Shown piece after piece: positions 8,672-18,179 of a stretch of 64,000 nt of DNA. Positions within the stretch are counted from its first letter, which is position 1; each line of letters begins with the position of its first letter. Under the pieces are notes generated by a model. It saw only the letters and a list, made by a program, of their open reading frames with translations, ran no database searches and had not been told where the DNA came from. The translations under genes and the position numbers were made by a program. This stretch comes from Kibdelosporangium banguiense (lineage in GTDB: Bacteria > Actinomycetota > Actinomycetes > Mycobacteriales > Pseudonocardiaceae): contig NZ_JAGINW010000001.1 of NCBI RefSeq assembly GCF_017876405.1, positions 5,593,203 to 5,657,202 on the forward strand, written 5' to 3'.

Positions 8672-10055
8672 GAACGGAAACCAGACAGTGGTGGTGCTGA
8701 CTGCCCTGGACGTCGAGTACAACGCGGTTCGCGCGCACCTGACGGAGATCCGCAGGCACGTGCATCACGCCGGTACCCAGTTCGAAGTGGGGCGGCTGCC
8801 CGGCGGTGGCGGGGAGATCGTTCTTGCTGTGACGGGCCAGGGCAATGCGTCCGCGGCCGTGCTCGCCGAGCGTGCGATCGCCGAATTCGATCCGCGTGCC
8901 CTGTTGTTCGTCGGGATCGCAGGCGCCTTGGCAACGGACATCGAACTCGGCGATGTTGTTGTCGGCACGAAGATCTACGCCTACCACGGTGGCCTCGACG
9001 AAGCCGACGGGTTCTACGCCCGGCCGCGGGCGTGGGAGGTCTCGCACGAGCTGGACCAGCTTGCCCGGCTCGTCAATCGCGACCGCCAGGCCGAGGGAAA
9101 GGTCCACTTCAGAGCGATCGCCGCGGGCGAGGTGGTGCTGAACTCGCAGACGACTCCGCTCGCGGATCAGTTGCGTCGCAACTACAACGACGCGGCGGCG
9201 ATCGAAATGGAGAGTGCGGGAACCGCGCAGGCCGCTCACTTCAACCGAGGCCTGCCCACCCTGACTGTCCGGGGAATCAGCGACCGTGCTGACGGAAACA
9301 AGTACTTGGCCGACAGCAAGGGATCGCAGCTGGTCGCTGCGCGGAACGCCGCGGGTTTCGCCATGGACTTCGTCGCGGAACTGATCGGAAAGCCAGCTGG
9401 CAGTCAAGGTCTCGATTGGGTGGTTCTGGACGCCCCGGTGGACGTGCAGTGGCGCTCGGATCTCGCCCGAGGTGCGGACTCTGGGCCGGCTGCCCTGGAA
9501 GTGCACCTGGTTCCCGCGGATGCATCACGACGCCTTGAGGTTCGTCGTTTGGAGCGGTTGCCGGACGAACTTGACTCGCTTGGGAGAACCCTAGGTCTGT
9601 TCAACGGCACAGAAAAGCTGTGGTCAGGGCAGACAGGAGTGGGTGCTGCGGTCCACACCACCGAATATGAAACCTCCCCGGCCGGGATCGCGGTGCTGCG
9701 TTCCGGCCAGATGTCCGGGTGGACGCCGTTGCCACGCGACAGCATGGGTGCAGTGCTGGATCCGGCAGATCTCGTCTCCCGGATCCGCCGGCTGCTGGAG
9801 ATCCTTGCGGCAATCGACCTGACTCCCGCACCGGGAATCGTTCCGGTCATCGGTATTCAGCCGGCCATCATGGTCACCGAGGACAGTGTGCAGCGCATGC
9901 CACGCAATCGCGCATCCGGCCTTGGTATGAGGAATGAGGTTCGTGTTCTGCCTGACGATTCGTTGCCCGGAGAGCAGTTCATTCGGCACCCGGATGAAGT
10001 GGCGGAAGAACTCGCGGCCCGGTTGATGGCCGAATTCCGGCAGCGGCGATACTGA
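8664..10055 (+). CDS. Nucleoside phosphorylase-fold (PNP/MTAN-like) protein with novel C-terminal domain
   Basis: 463 aa. Residues 8-240 are a PNP_UDP_1-type nucleosidase: VVLTALDVEYNAV with a Glu, LFVGIAGAL, DVVVGTKIYAY, EVVLNSQT, the sugar-binding AIEMESAG (E181, E183) and GISDRAD with the catalytic-type Asp (D207). Relatives such as MTA/SAH nucleosidase cleave N-glycosidic bonds, and some PNP-fold effectors in phage defence act on ATP. Residues about 245-463 form a domain I do not recognise (LEVHLVP, PLPRDSMG, MAEFRQRRY). Position overlapping the macro-domain gene suggests the two act on, or are controlled by, the same nucleotide. It could also be a stand-alone purine salvage enzyme, but the long tail argues against this. 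Confidence 0.75.
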   Translation: MRKNGNQTVVVLTALDVEYNAVRAHLTEIRRHVHHAGTQFEVGRLPGGGGEIVLAVTGQGNASAAVLAERAIAEFDPRALLFVGIAGALATDIELGDVVVGTKIYAYHGGLDEADGFYARPRAWEVSHELDQLARLVNRDRQAEGKVHFRAIAAGEVVLNSQTTPLADQLRRNYNDAAAIEMESAGTAQAAHFNRGLPTLTVRGISDRADGNKYLADSKGSQLVAARNAAGFAMDFVAELIGKPAGSQGLDWVVLDAPVDVQWRSDLARGADSGPAALEVHLVPADASRRLEVRRLERLPDELDSLGRTLGLFNGTEKLWSGQTGVGAAVHTTEYETSPAGIAVLRSGQMSGWTPLPRDSMGAVLDPADLVSRIRRLLEILAAIDLTPAPGIVPVIGIQPAIMVTEDSVQRMPRNRASGLGMRNEVRVLPDDSLPGEQFIRHPDEVAEELAARLMAEFRQRRY

Positions 10056-10096
10056 CTGCGTGTTCCGAGGGGGACGTGCCGCTCAACCTGATGTGA

Positions 10097-11251
10097 TCAA
10101 CAGGGTAGGGGGATAGCGCCCCAGTCTTGGGGGCTGAGGTCGGCTTGGTGGGTTTTGCCGGGGCCGCAAGGGGAGTTGATTTCGCTGGTCCAGGAGGGGC
10201 CGGATACGCGGTAGGGGTCTGCGGTGAATGTGAGGAGAGCTGATGCCGCGAGGATGACTGCCAGGCCGGTGGCGAAGGTGCGGCGGAGTGCTGGGGCGGC
10301 GAGGCAGGCGGCCCAGACAAGGGCGACGAAGCCGCAGGCGACGTAGCGGGGTTGCGCGGAGCCGTTCAGGACTGTCGGTACTGCGACGAATAACGCTGAT
10401 GTGACGACAAAAGCGGTTGCCGGCAGGTTCTTTCGTGCGCCGACGAACCATGCGGCGAGGCAGAGGACGATGAGGATGATGCCAGCTATGGCGGGTGCCC
10501 AGGGGGTGCTGCCCACGCTTTCGAGGATCTCGGTGGCCATGGCTGGGTAGACGCCAGGGGAGCGGGGTGCCGGATTGGCCACGGAGTGGATGCCGGCGAA
10601 CCGGACGACGGCTTGGAATCCGAGTCCTGCGGCCAGGGCGAGGGTTGCTGGGGTGCGCAAGGCGGTACGGCCATGCGTGAGCAAGAGGGCTGGTAGCAAC
10701 AGGATTGTTAGTGGGCTGGTGGTTGCGGCGGCGAGGATGACGAGGGGCGCGATGCGGGTGCGGCGGGTGTCGATGACCGCCCATGCCGCGGCGGGTAAGA
10801 GGAACCATTGCAGGTTGGCGAGGTTGCCGAGTGCTTCGGCCCGGTAGGCGGGCGCGAGTGCCAGGGCCAGTGCGGCGATGAGGGCCCAGGTGGGGCTGGA
10901 TGTGGTGTGTCGTGCGCTGGCGTAGACGTACCAGGCAAGTAAGCCGACGACGACGGCTGAGACGGTGACAGTGAACAAGGCATAGTAGGCCAGGGGTAAC
11001 CAGGAGCCGATGAGGGCGAGAATTCTGGGTACGAGATGCGCGTATCCGCTGTATTCGGCGATGAGGGAGCCGAACCCGTGCGTGCGGGCGTCGACCAGGA
11101 AGACGGCGCCGTCTTCGGCCCAGACTCGGTCGAACGCGTGCCCCGCGAGCAGGAGCCGTGACAGGACGCAGACGACGGCGGCGAATCCCACGGTGGCGCC
11201 GATTGCCCTGGCGGGACTGGCCGTCCTCGTGGTCACGGATATGTCGCTCAC
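10097..11251 (-). CDS. Polytopic membrane protein, GT-C glycosyltransferase-like
   Basis: 384 aa with about ten hydrophobic helices. After the first helix comes VWAEDGAVFL; an acidic pair in the first external loop is the mark of GT-C glycosyltransferases, which use lipid-linked sugars outside the membrane. The C-terminus is a short soluble tail ending in LPC. I chose GTG 11251 (VSDISVTTRTAS) because a G-rich ribosome site precedes it; an earlier GTG at 11290 would overlap the divergent subtilase more. The acceptor and sugar are unknown. It is divergent from the subtilase at 11342. Confidence 0.65.
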   Translation of the reverse strand: MSDISVTTRTASPARAIGATVGFAAVVCVLSRLLLAGHAFDRVWAEDGAVFLVDARTHGFGSLIAEYSGYAHLVPRILALIGSWLPLAYYALFTVTVSAVVVGLLAWYVYASARHTTSSPTWALIAALALALAPAYRAEALGNLANLQWFLLPAAAWAVIDTRRTRIAPLVILAAATTSPLTILLLPALLLTHGRTALRTPATLALAAGLGFQAVVRFAGIHSVANPAPRSPGVYPAMATEILESVGSTPWAPAIAGIILIVLCLAAWFVGARKNLPATAFVVTSALFVAVPTVLNGSAQPRYVACGFVALVWAACLAAPALRRTFATGLAVILAASALLTFTADPYRVSGPSWTSEINSPCGPGKTHQADLSPQDWGAIPLPC

Positions 11252-11341
11252 GATTCCCCCACGGAAACTCAGGTGACGCCCGGCGAGCAAGGCTACTCCG
11301 GCTTAGGCAGCGCTTTGCGGGGATGCGGAAACAAGCAGGGT

Positions 11342-14300
11342 GTGAAGTTACGCAATGTGGCGGCCGTGCTGGCCGTGTTCCTGGCTGCCGGTCATCCGGG
11401 TTCGGCGTCGGCGGCGCCCTCGGTGGACCCGGCGGCCGGTCGAAGTTCGACGGTCACCCTCATCACGGGTGATCGTGTCACCCTGACTCCGGCGGGTGGG
11501 CAGACGGCGGTCAATGTCGTTCCGGCTCCGGGCCGGGAGCGGATGGTCTTCCACCGCCAGTACGCGCAGGGCCGGGTGCAGGTCATCCCGGACGACGCGT
11601 TGCCCGCGCTTGGTTCGGGGCAGCTTGACCGCAAGCTGTTCGATGTCTCCGGGTTGATCGCCCAGGGGTACGACGACGCCCGGCGGGCGGATCTGCCGTT
11701 GCTGGTGTCTTCCCCGCAGCGCAAGTCCGGTCTGGCCGCCACCAAACTGTCCAAAAAGGATAAGAAGTGGCCGGTGCGGGCCGGGGAACGGGTCTGGCTG
11801 GACGCGAAAGTCAAGGCATCCCTGGACCGCAGTGTGCCGATGATCGGCGCGCCGCAGGCCTGGGCGAGCGGTGTGCGGGGCAGCGGTGTCAAGATCGCTG
11901 TGCTCGACACCGGTTATGACCCCACTCATCCGGATCTCGCAGGTGTGACCGAGGCCAAGGGCTTCACCGAAGCGGGTGATGCCGACGTCGTGGACCATCA
12001 CGGGCACGGCACGCACGTCGCCTCGACGATCGCTGGGCGGGGTGGCCAGTACACCGGGGTGGCGCCGGAGGCGAGCCTGCTGGTCGGCAAGGTGCTCGGG
12101 GACGACGGCTCGGGCATGTCGTCGTCGATCATCGCCGGAATGGAGTGGGCGGCGAACTCCGGGGCGCGGGTGGTGAACATGAGCCTCGGCAGCGACTTCG
12201 TGTCCGACGGTACGGATCCGCTCAGCCAAGCCGTGAACGAGTTGACTGCCAAGACCGGTGCCCTGTTCGTGGTAGCCGCCGGCAACTTCGGCCGGGATCG
12301 CTCGATCAGCGCACCGGCAGCGGCGGACGCGGCGTTGGCTGTGGGCAGCGTGACGAAGGAAGGCGCGTTGAGCGACTTCTCCAGTCGCGGACCGCGCATC
12401 GGTGACGACGCCGTCAAGCCGGAGATCGCTGCGCCGGGGACCGCGATCACGGCAGCCAGAGCGGCCGGCACTGCCGGGAGTGGCTCGTACACAACATTGT
12501 CCGGAACATCGATGGCGACCCCACATGTCGCGGGTGCTGCAGCCTTGCTCGCCCAGCGCAATCCCGGCTGGCGCGCGGGAGAACTCAAGTCCGCTCTCGT
12601 CGCCAATGCCAAACCTGCTGCCGGACAGCCTGTCTATGCGCTCGGAAGCGGCATTGTGGACGTTCCCGCCGCGATGTCCGCGCAGGTCCTGCCGGACGTC
12701 GCCGCAGTGAACTTCGGCATGCTGTCGTGGCCGCCGAGCAGCCAGCCCGTCCAGCAGAAGACCATTACCTACAGGAACAACGGCAGCACACCGCTCACAA
12801 TGGGCCTCACAACCGAGGTCACGGACGCGCCTGCCGGCCTGTTCGCGATCAGCCCTTCATCACTGACGATTCCCGGCGGGGGAACGGCACAGGTCACCGT
12901 CACGCTCACGCCGTCCGTAGGCCGTCCGGGTCTGTTCGGTGGCACTGTCTCGTCGAGAGTGGACGGCCGTCCCGGGCCGCGCGTGCTTCTGGGGACGAGC
13001 ATCGAGGGCGAGCACCACAACCTGCACATCAGGACCCTAGGCAGGGACGGGACACCAGCCAGTCTGCCGAACCTGATTCTGGGCAACTCGGACGGCAGCT
13101 TCGTCAACTTCCCTGTCGTGGGGCCGGATGGCTCGACTGTCCGTGTGCCGAAGGGCAAGTACACGCTTGTGGGCAGCATCGTCGAACGGGATGACCAGTT
13201 CCGTGCCAAGGCTGTGATCAACGCCGCCCAGCCGGATATCGAGGTGAACGCGGCTACCGAAGTGGTGCTGGACGCCCGCAAGTCCCAGCCTGTGAACATA
13301 GCCGTCGACGGCGAACCTGAGGCGAGGCAGATCAGGCGCGCCGACGGTACGGGCATGGTGTTCACCAACGGCGGGAGCGCGGCGATCGAGGTGGACTACC
13401 CGGCTCCGCTGCCGTATTCCTCCATTCCCGCGCGGCACCCGCAGTTGCGCTACTACACGCACTCGACCTGGGCGCGGCCACAGGTTTCACTCGTCACGAC
13501 GGGACGGTTCGAAGTTCCCGTCGACTACGCCATCAACAGTGCCCGGGCGCAGGATCTGACCGCACCCGTGGTGGACGGCGGAATGGGCACACCGGAAGAG
13601 ATCGCGAGGCTGGACCTGCGCGGCAAGATCGTCCTGCTGCGCGTGGGCGAGAAGGACGATCCGACGCTTCAGGTTGCCGCCGTGACCGCGGCGGGCGCGA
13701 AAGCAGTTGTGTATCCGCCGCAACGATTCGGGATCTTCCTCTCGGAAGCGTCCACTATTCCGGTGCTTGTCGCGGGCTGGGAGTTCGATCGGCTGACCGG
13801 TGCGGGCATCGCCGCCCGGGTGCGGGACCAGGGCGCCAGTCCGTTCGTCTACCACCTCATGTTCACCGATGACAGTGGCCTTCCGGCCGGTCGGACCTAC
13901 CGGGCCACCAGGCGTGATCTGAGCACAGTGGACACTGAGTACGCGGCGGCCGGTGTGGCCGGCATCGGCAGCAGCGCGTCGCTGCCGGCCACACCGGTGA
14001 TCGGCTTTGTTGGCGTGCAGTCGATTCCGACCCAGGTTCCCATGCGCAGGGTGGAGTACTACACGCCAGGCGAGTGGCAGCACTGGGCCAGCTTGGGCAG
14101 CAGCGTCGAAGGCGGACTCCAGCGCACGAGCCCGGTCGTCTACGAGCGGGGTCGTACGTACCGGATCGCCCACCACCGAGGGGTGTTCGCGCCACGACTG
14201 GACTCGCAGCGGCCGGTTGTCGGCCGGGCCGGGGACACTTTGCGCGTGGGCATCCCGATGATGTCCGGTCCTGGCCACTTTGGACCGATGGCACCCGATC

Positions 14301-14806
14301 TGCTCGCCGACAGCGGAACGACCACCCTGCGCCGGGACGGAGCGGTGATCGGTGCTTCGTCACAGCCGGGGTTCGGCTACTTCGAACGCCTGCCCGCGGC
14401 GGCGGGAACCTACGAGCTGGCCGTGACCGCGAAACGTGCCGAACCGTACTGGCGCGTGTCCACGGAGATCACGTCAACCTGGCGGTTCCGTTCGGAGCGC
14501 ACCTCCGCCGAGACCCCGGTGGCTCTGCAGGAGGTCGGCTACGACGTGCCAGTAGACCAGTACAACGCGGCCCCGGCCAACGTGCCTTTCTGGATAAGCG
14601 CGAAGGCGAAGACGGTCAAGGTATTCGGGTCGACGGACGACGGCACCACCTGGCGGGAGTTCAAGGCCACGCAGGTTCACGGCCGCTGGCTCGTACTGCC
14701 CACCGAACTACGGTCGAAACAGGCCGTGTCGCTACGGGTCGTCGCCACCGCTGAAGACGGCACTGCCGTGGACCAGACCGTGATCCGCGCCTACCTCGTC
14801 TGCTGA
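11342..14806 (+). CDS. Large secreted subtilisin-like serine protease (S8) with PA-like segment
   Basis: 1,154 aa. GTG 11342 begins a clear signal peptide (VKLRNVAAVLAVFLAAG, cleavage near GSASA). A propeptide region (VTLITGDRVTL) precedes the S8 domain, with Asp in AVLDTGYD (near 189), His in HGHGTHVAS (near 223) and Ser in SGTSMATPHV (near 389). A long C-terminal half holds beta-rich segments, including a PA-type stretch near 755-810 (LRGKIVLLRVG to AKAVVYPP). Such proteases degrade extracellular protein. It is a paralogue of the protease at 51530-54715: the prodomain and the final IRAY motif match, but the other copy lacks the PA segment. It ends at a hairpin shared with the convergent SGNH gene. 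Confidence 0.9.
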   Translation: MKLRNVAAVLAVFLAAGHPGSASAAPSVDPAAGRSSTVTLITGDRVTLTPAGGQTAVNVVPAPGRERMVFHRQYAQGRVQVIPDDALPALGSGQLDRKLFDVSGLIAQGYDDARRADLPLLVSSPQRKSGLAATKLSKKDKKWPVRAGERVWLDAKVKASLDRSVPMIGAPQAWASGVRGSGVKIAVLDTGYDPTHPDLAGVTEAKGFTEAGDADVVDHHGHGTHVASTIAGRGGQYTGVAPEASLLVGKVLGDDGSGMSSSIIAGMEWAANSGARVVNMSLGSDFVSDGTDPLSQAVNELTAKTGALFVVAAGNFGRDRSISAPAAADAALAVGSVTKEGALSDFSSRGPRIGDDAVKPEIAAPGTAITAARAAGTAGSGSYTTLSGTSMATPHVAGAAALLAQRNPGWRAGELKSALVANAKPAAGQPVYALGSGIVDVPAAMSAQVLPDVAAVNFGMLSWPPSSQPVQQKTITYRNNGSTPLTMGLTTEVTDAPAGLFAISPSSLTIPGGGTAQVTVTLTPSVGRPGLFGGTVSSRVDGRPGPRVLLGTSIEGEHHNLHIRTLGRDGTPASLPNLILGNSDGSFVNFPVVGPDGSTVRVPKGKYTLVGSIVERDDQFRAKAVINAAQPDIEVNAATEVVLDARKSQPVNIAVDGEPEARQIRRADGTGMVFTNGGSAAIEVDYPAPLPYSSIPARHPQLRYYTHSTWARPQVSLVTTGRFEVPVDYAINSARAQDLTAPVVDGGMGTPEEIARLDLRGKIVLLRVGEKDDPTLQVAAVTAAGAKAVVYPPQRFGIFLSEASTIPVLVAGWEFDRLTGAGIAARVRDQGASPFVYHLMFTDDSGLPAGRTYRATRRDLSTVDTEYAAAGVAGIGSSASLPATPVIGFVGVQSIPTQVPMRRVEYYTPGEWQHWASLGSSVEGGLQRTSPVVYERGRTYRIAHHRGVFAPRLDSQRPVVGRAGDTLRVGIPMMSGPGHFGPMAPDLLADSGTTTLRRDGAVIGASSQPGFGYFERLPAAAGTYELAVTAKRAEPYWRVSTEITSTWRFRSERTSAETPVALQEVGYDVPVDQYNAAPANVPFWISAKAKTVKVFGSTDDGTTWREFKATQVHGRWLVLPTELRSKQAVSLRVVATAEDGTAVDQTVIRAYLVC

Positions 14807-14815
14807 GCGACCCCC

Positions 14816-14857
14816 GGTCCGCTGATCAGCAGCCTTTGAAGTGCTGGTCAGCGGACC
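14816..14857. terminator. Long hairpin between convergent genes
   Basis: A 16-bp stem with one mismatch (14816-14831 with 14842-14857; arms begin GGTCCGCTGA and end TCAGCGGACC). It overlaps the last codons and stop (14826) of the SGNH lipoprotein gene and follows the subtilase stop. Confidence 0.6.
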
Positions 14858-15548
14858 AGCCGGTGTTGGCCCAGTCCTGTGCGGGCGCGGGGGTGAAGCC
14901 GGTGAACTGCTTCGCCAGCTCGCCGAGCAGCCAGTTTGTGAAGCGTGCGGCTCCCTGGGGGCAGGTGTGGATGCCGTCGGCGCTGCGGTCGGCTTTGCCG
15001 TCCTTGGTCTGCTGGTAGGTACTGCCCCAGACCGCGTTGGCGTCGAGCACGCCGGCTTTGCCGGAAGAACCTGCCGCGACCGTTCGGGCGACTTCGGCAG
15101 TGCGGTCCAGGTCGGCCATGTGCGGCCGGTAGAAGTCGTCGGGCCTGATCGGTGGCGCGGTGACGAAGACCAGTTTCGCGCCTGCCCCGGTCACCGTGGT
15201 GAGCAGCTTGTCGTAGGCGGCACGCTGTTCCTGCTGGTTGCCCCAGTCGTAGGTGGTGATCTGGTAGACGACCACGGCCGGTTTGGCGGAGGTGATCTGC
15301 TCGGGCAGCTTCTTCCAGTTCTCGTCGGAGAACGGTCCGACGACGTTCCCGCCGCCCTCGGAGGCGATGGACTGGAACCCCGTCCCACTGGCCTTGAACG
15401 CCGCAGCCAGCGGCAACGCCTCGCCCGCCGCGATGGAGTCACCCAGGAAGAGCACTGTGGACAGTCCGGGCCCGGCGGCCGTGGACGGGCTGGAACACGC
15501 CGCGGTCAGCAGCAGCAGGCCGAGGGCGAGACTTCGTGTTTTGATCAT
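14826..15548 (-). CDS. SGNH/GDSL-type lipoprotein hydrolase
   Basis: 240 aa. ATG 15548 (MIKTRSLALGLLLLTAAC) gives a lipoprotein signal with lipobox TAAC, so the protein is probably anchored outside the membrane. The SGNH block I is LFLGDSIAAGE with the nucleophile Ser. The Asp/His pair is in SADGIHTCPQG near residue 200. Internal VVVYQITTYDWG and VFVTAPPIRPDD fit blocks III-IV. SGNH enzymes deacylate esters of sugars, lipids or peptidoglycan. It is divergent from the response regulator at 15650, with about 100 bases between, so joint control is possible. Confidence 0.75.
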   Translation of the reverse strand: MIKTRSLALGLLLLTAACSSPSTAAGPGLSTVLFLGDSIAAGEALPLAAAFKASGTGFQSIASEGGGNVVGPFSDENWKKLPEQITSAKPAVVVYQITTYDWGNQQEQRAAYDKLLTTVTGAGAKLVFVTAPPIRPDDFYRPHMADLDRTAEVARTVAAGSSGKAGVLDANAVWGSTYQQTKDGKADRSADGIHTCPQGAARFTNWLLGELAKQFTGFTPAPAQDWANTGWSADQHFKGC

Positions 15549-15649
15549 GGCTTCGACGGTGCCGCTGCCGTGTCCCAGCATCTGCGCTGCCATGTCCTGG
15601 TTGTGTCGCAAGACCGGCCGGCACGGCTGTCCTTGTTGATACTGGACGG

Positions 15650-16324
15650 GTGGCGGCGATTCTGCTCATTGAGGACGATCCACTGGTCAGGCGTGGGCTT
15701 CAGCTCGCGCTGGGCAGGCACGGCCATGACGTCCGCACCGCGGACACCGGCGAGGACGGCCTGCGCCAGTTCCGATCGGCCACGCCTGACCTGGTGGTGC
15801 TCGATCTGATGCTGCCCGGCATCGACGGTTTCGAGGTGTGCCGGCGCATCCGGGCGTCCGGCGAGACACCTGTGATCATGCTGACCGCGCGTGGCGACGA
15901 TTTCGACGTCGTCGGCGGCCTGGAGGCGGGCGCGGACGACTACGTCATCAAACCGGCACAGCCCACCGTGCTGGACGCGCGCATCCGCGCGGTCTTGCGC
16001 CGCAGCACGAGCGGCCCAGACGGCATGCGGGTGCACCGTGACCTGCACATCGACACCACGGCTCTGACGGTGTCGTCGAATGGCGAGCAGGTGATGCTGA
16101 CGCCGACCGAGCTACGGCTGTTGCTGACCTTGTCGAGGGCACCGGGCCGGGTGTTCAGCCGGCAACAGCTGCTGGAAGAGGTGTGGGAGCACGACTACCT
16201 CGGTGATTCCCGGCTGGTCGACAACTGTGTGCAACGGCTGCGGGCAAAGATCGAGGCCAATCCGGCGACCCCGGAGTACGTGCAGACCGTGCGTGGATTC
16301 GGCTACCGCTTCGGACCGGTATGA
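15650..16324 (+). CDS. OmpR-family response regulator
   Basis: 224 aa. Receiver domain with the acidic pair IEDD, phospho-Asp in VVLDLMLPG (near 52) and Lys in VIKPAQP (usually KPF). The C-terminal winged helix carries LTPTELRLLLTL and TVRGFGYRF. Start GTG at 15650. The last four bases overlap the kinase start (ATGA at 16321), so the pair is translationally coupled. It probably controls envelope genes nearby; targets cannot be read from the sequence. Confidence 0.92.
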   Translation: MAAILLIEDDPLVRRGLQLALGRHGHDVRTADTGEDGLRQFRSATPDLVVLDLMLPGIDGFEVCRRIRASGETPVIMLTARGDDFDVVGGLEAGADDYVIKPAQPTVLDARIRAVLRRSTSGPDGMRVHRDLHIDTTALTVSSNGEQVMLTPTELRLLLTLSRAPGRVFSRQQLLEEVWEHDYLGDSRLVDNCVQRLRAKIEANPATPEYVQTVRGFGYRFGPV

Positions 16325-17709
16325 CCGGGCTGCGCGGTCGCTTGCTGCTCGCCTTCGTGTCGGTGACTGTGCTCGGCGCGGCTGCGGCGGCTTGGTCGAG
16401 TGCCGAATCGGCGAGCACCGCGCTGGTCACCTCGGCTCAACAGCGGCTCACCGAGACCGTCACCAGCCAGATCAGCGCGATCACCCCCGAGCTGAAGTAC
16501 CCGCCGGACCAGGCAGCACTCGACCGGGTGCGCGTGGCCGTGGGCGCGAACACGCTGGTCACCTACGAGAATTCGCGGTCCGTGTCCGGCGCGGGAACCG
16601 ACCTGGTCACCGATGCGCTGCGCGCGACCGTACGTTCCCAGAATCGGCTCGTCACGCAGCGAGTCACTGCCAACGACAAACCATGGCTGCTGATCGGCAC
16701 GCCCATCACGATCACCGCGCCCGACGGCACCCGCACTGCCTCCGGCATCGAGGTGTACTCCGTGCACGACCTCACCGATGTCGAGCAGCAGATCAACGGC
16801 CTCACCAGGTCCGCGGTCATCACCGCCGCGTTGGCGTTGCCGCTGGCAGTGGTGCTGGCACTGTTGGCCGCGGGCAGCGTGCTACGCCCGGTACGGAGGC
16901 TCCGTGACACCGCGCGCCGGTTGGCCGCTGGTGATCTCGGCGCGCGGTCGTCACCACAAGGCGCCGACGAGTTGGCCGAACTGACCGTCACCATCAATGA
17001 GATGGCCGAGTCGGTGCAGACGTCGATGGCGGCCATGCAGCGGATGCAAGCCGACGCCCGGAGGTTCGCCGCCGATGTCTCCCACGAGCTGCGCACCCCG
17101 CTGAGCACGTTGACGGCGGTGGTGGAGGTGCTGGCGGTGGTGACCGACGAGATGGAACCGGACGCCCGGGAGTCCGCGCAGCTGGCGATCACCGAAACCC
17201 ATCGGCTGGTCCGGCTCGTGGAGGACCTGATGGAGGTGTCCCGCTTCGACGCCGGTACGGCGCGGCTGCGGGTGGAGGAGGTCGACGTGGCCGGTGCCGT
17301 GCGGGACTGCCTGCGTGCCCGGGGCTGGCTGGACCAGGTCGAACTGGTGGCCCCGGACGGGATCCGGTTGCGGCTGGACCGGCGCAGGCTGGACGTCATC
17401 GTGGCCAATCTGGCCGGAAACGCCCTGCGGCACGGCGGACCGCCAGTGCGTGTGCGCGTCTCCGTGTCCCGTGAGCAGGTGTGGATCGAGGTCACCGACA
17501 ACGGACCCGGCCTGTCCGAGCGTGCGTTGCCGCACGTGTTCGACCGGTTTTACAAGGCCGACGCCGCACGCACCCGCACCCCGGGCAGCGGGCTAGGGCT
17601 GGCGATCGCGCTGGAGAATGCCCGTCTGCATGGCGGCGACCTCACCGCGGGCAACGTCAGCGGTGGCGGTGCACGGTTCGTGCTGCGGCTGCCGCGGGAG
17701 GGTTTGTGA
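16321..17709 (+). CDS. Membrane sensor histidine kinase
   Basis: 462 aa. Two transmembrane helices (about 8-28 and 160-185) flank an extracellular sensor of about 130 residues. A HAMP linker (VLRPVRRLRDTARRLAAGD) is followed by a HisKA domain with the phospho-His in FAADVSHELRTPLS (near 256). The HATPase has N box NLAGNALRHG, DNGPG and GSGLGLAI. It overlaps its partner regulator upstream by four bases, and the downstream lipoprotein gene by GTGA at 17706. The signal sensed is unknown. Confidence 0.92.
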   Translation: MTGLRGRLLLAFVSVTVLGAAAAAWSSAESASTALVTSAQQRLTETVTSQISAITPELKYPPDQAALDRVRVAVGANTLVTYENSRSVSGAGTDLVTDALRATVRSQNRLVTQRVTANDKPWLLIGTPITITAPDGTRTASGIEVYSVHDLTDVEQQINGLTRSAVITAALALPLAVVLALLAAGSVLRPVRRLRDTARRLAAGDLGARSSPQGADELAELTVTINEMAESVQTSMAAMQRMQADARRFAADVSHELRTPLSTLTAVVEVLAVVTDEMEPDARESAQLAITETHRLVRLVEDLMEVSRFDAGTARLRVEEVDVAGAVRDCLRARGWLDQVELVAPDGIRLRLDRRRLDVIVANLAGNALRHGGPPVRVRVSVSREQVWIEVTDNGPGLSERALPHVFDRFYKADAARTRTPGSGLGLAIALENARLHGGDLTAGNVSGGGARFVLRLPREGL

Positions 17710-18179
17710 AACGGATCTGTTTGGTGGCAGCGGTTTTGCTGCTTGCCGGCTGTGGTGTCCAGCCTTCCGGTGTGACCGACGGCGGCGAAGCGCCGACAGG
17801 TGTGGCGCCTGGGGTGACGCTGTATTTCGTCGACGCGCGTGGCGAACTGCGGGCGCAGCCACGTGCAAGGGGGCGTCTGGGCTCGATCACAGAGGCGATG
17901 TCCTTGCTGCTGACGGGCCCTGGCCGCTCGGGCCTGCACACGGAGATCACGCCGAACACGACGACACAGGTCGTGGTGACCACCACCCCGGACGTGATCA
18001 ACATCCTGGTGCCGTTGACGATCCAGGACGTGACCCCGTTGGGCATCGACCAGATGGCGTGCACGGCGCTGGGTGTCCACGTCCAGGGTGGCGGATCGAA
18101 GAGCACGAAGGTGCAGCTCCAATTCGTGCAGCCCACCCCGGAGTCGGACAAACTTCGGACCTGCCCGCTGATCAAGTGA
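17706..18179 (+). CDS. Lipoprotein co-encoded with two-component system
   Basis: 157 aa. GTG 17706 overlaps the kinase stop. The signal is a lipoprotein type (CLVAAVLLLAGC, Cys near 16). The mature part has a GerMN/spore-type ring (VTLYFVDARGELRAQPR, ITEAMSLLLTGP, TEITPNT). Similar lipoproteins occur downstream of actinobacterial MtrAB/LpqB-like kinases and are thought to adjust sensing; that role here is inference. The 3' end overlaps the convergent acyltransferase gene by 8 bases. Confidence 0.75.
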   Translation: MKRICLVAAVLLLAGCGVQPSGVTDGGEAPTGVAPGVTLYFVDARGELRAQPRARGRLGSITEAMSLLLTGPGRSGLHTEITPNTTTQVVVTTTPDVINILVPLTIQDVTPLGIDQMACTALGVHVQGGGSKSTKVQLQFVQPTPESDKLRTCPLIK

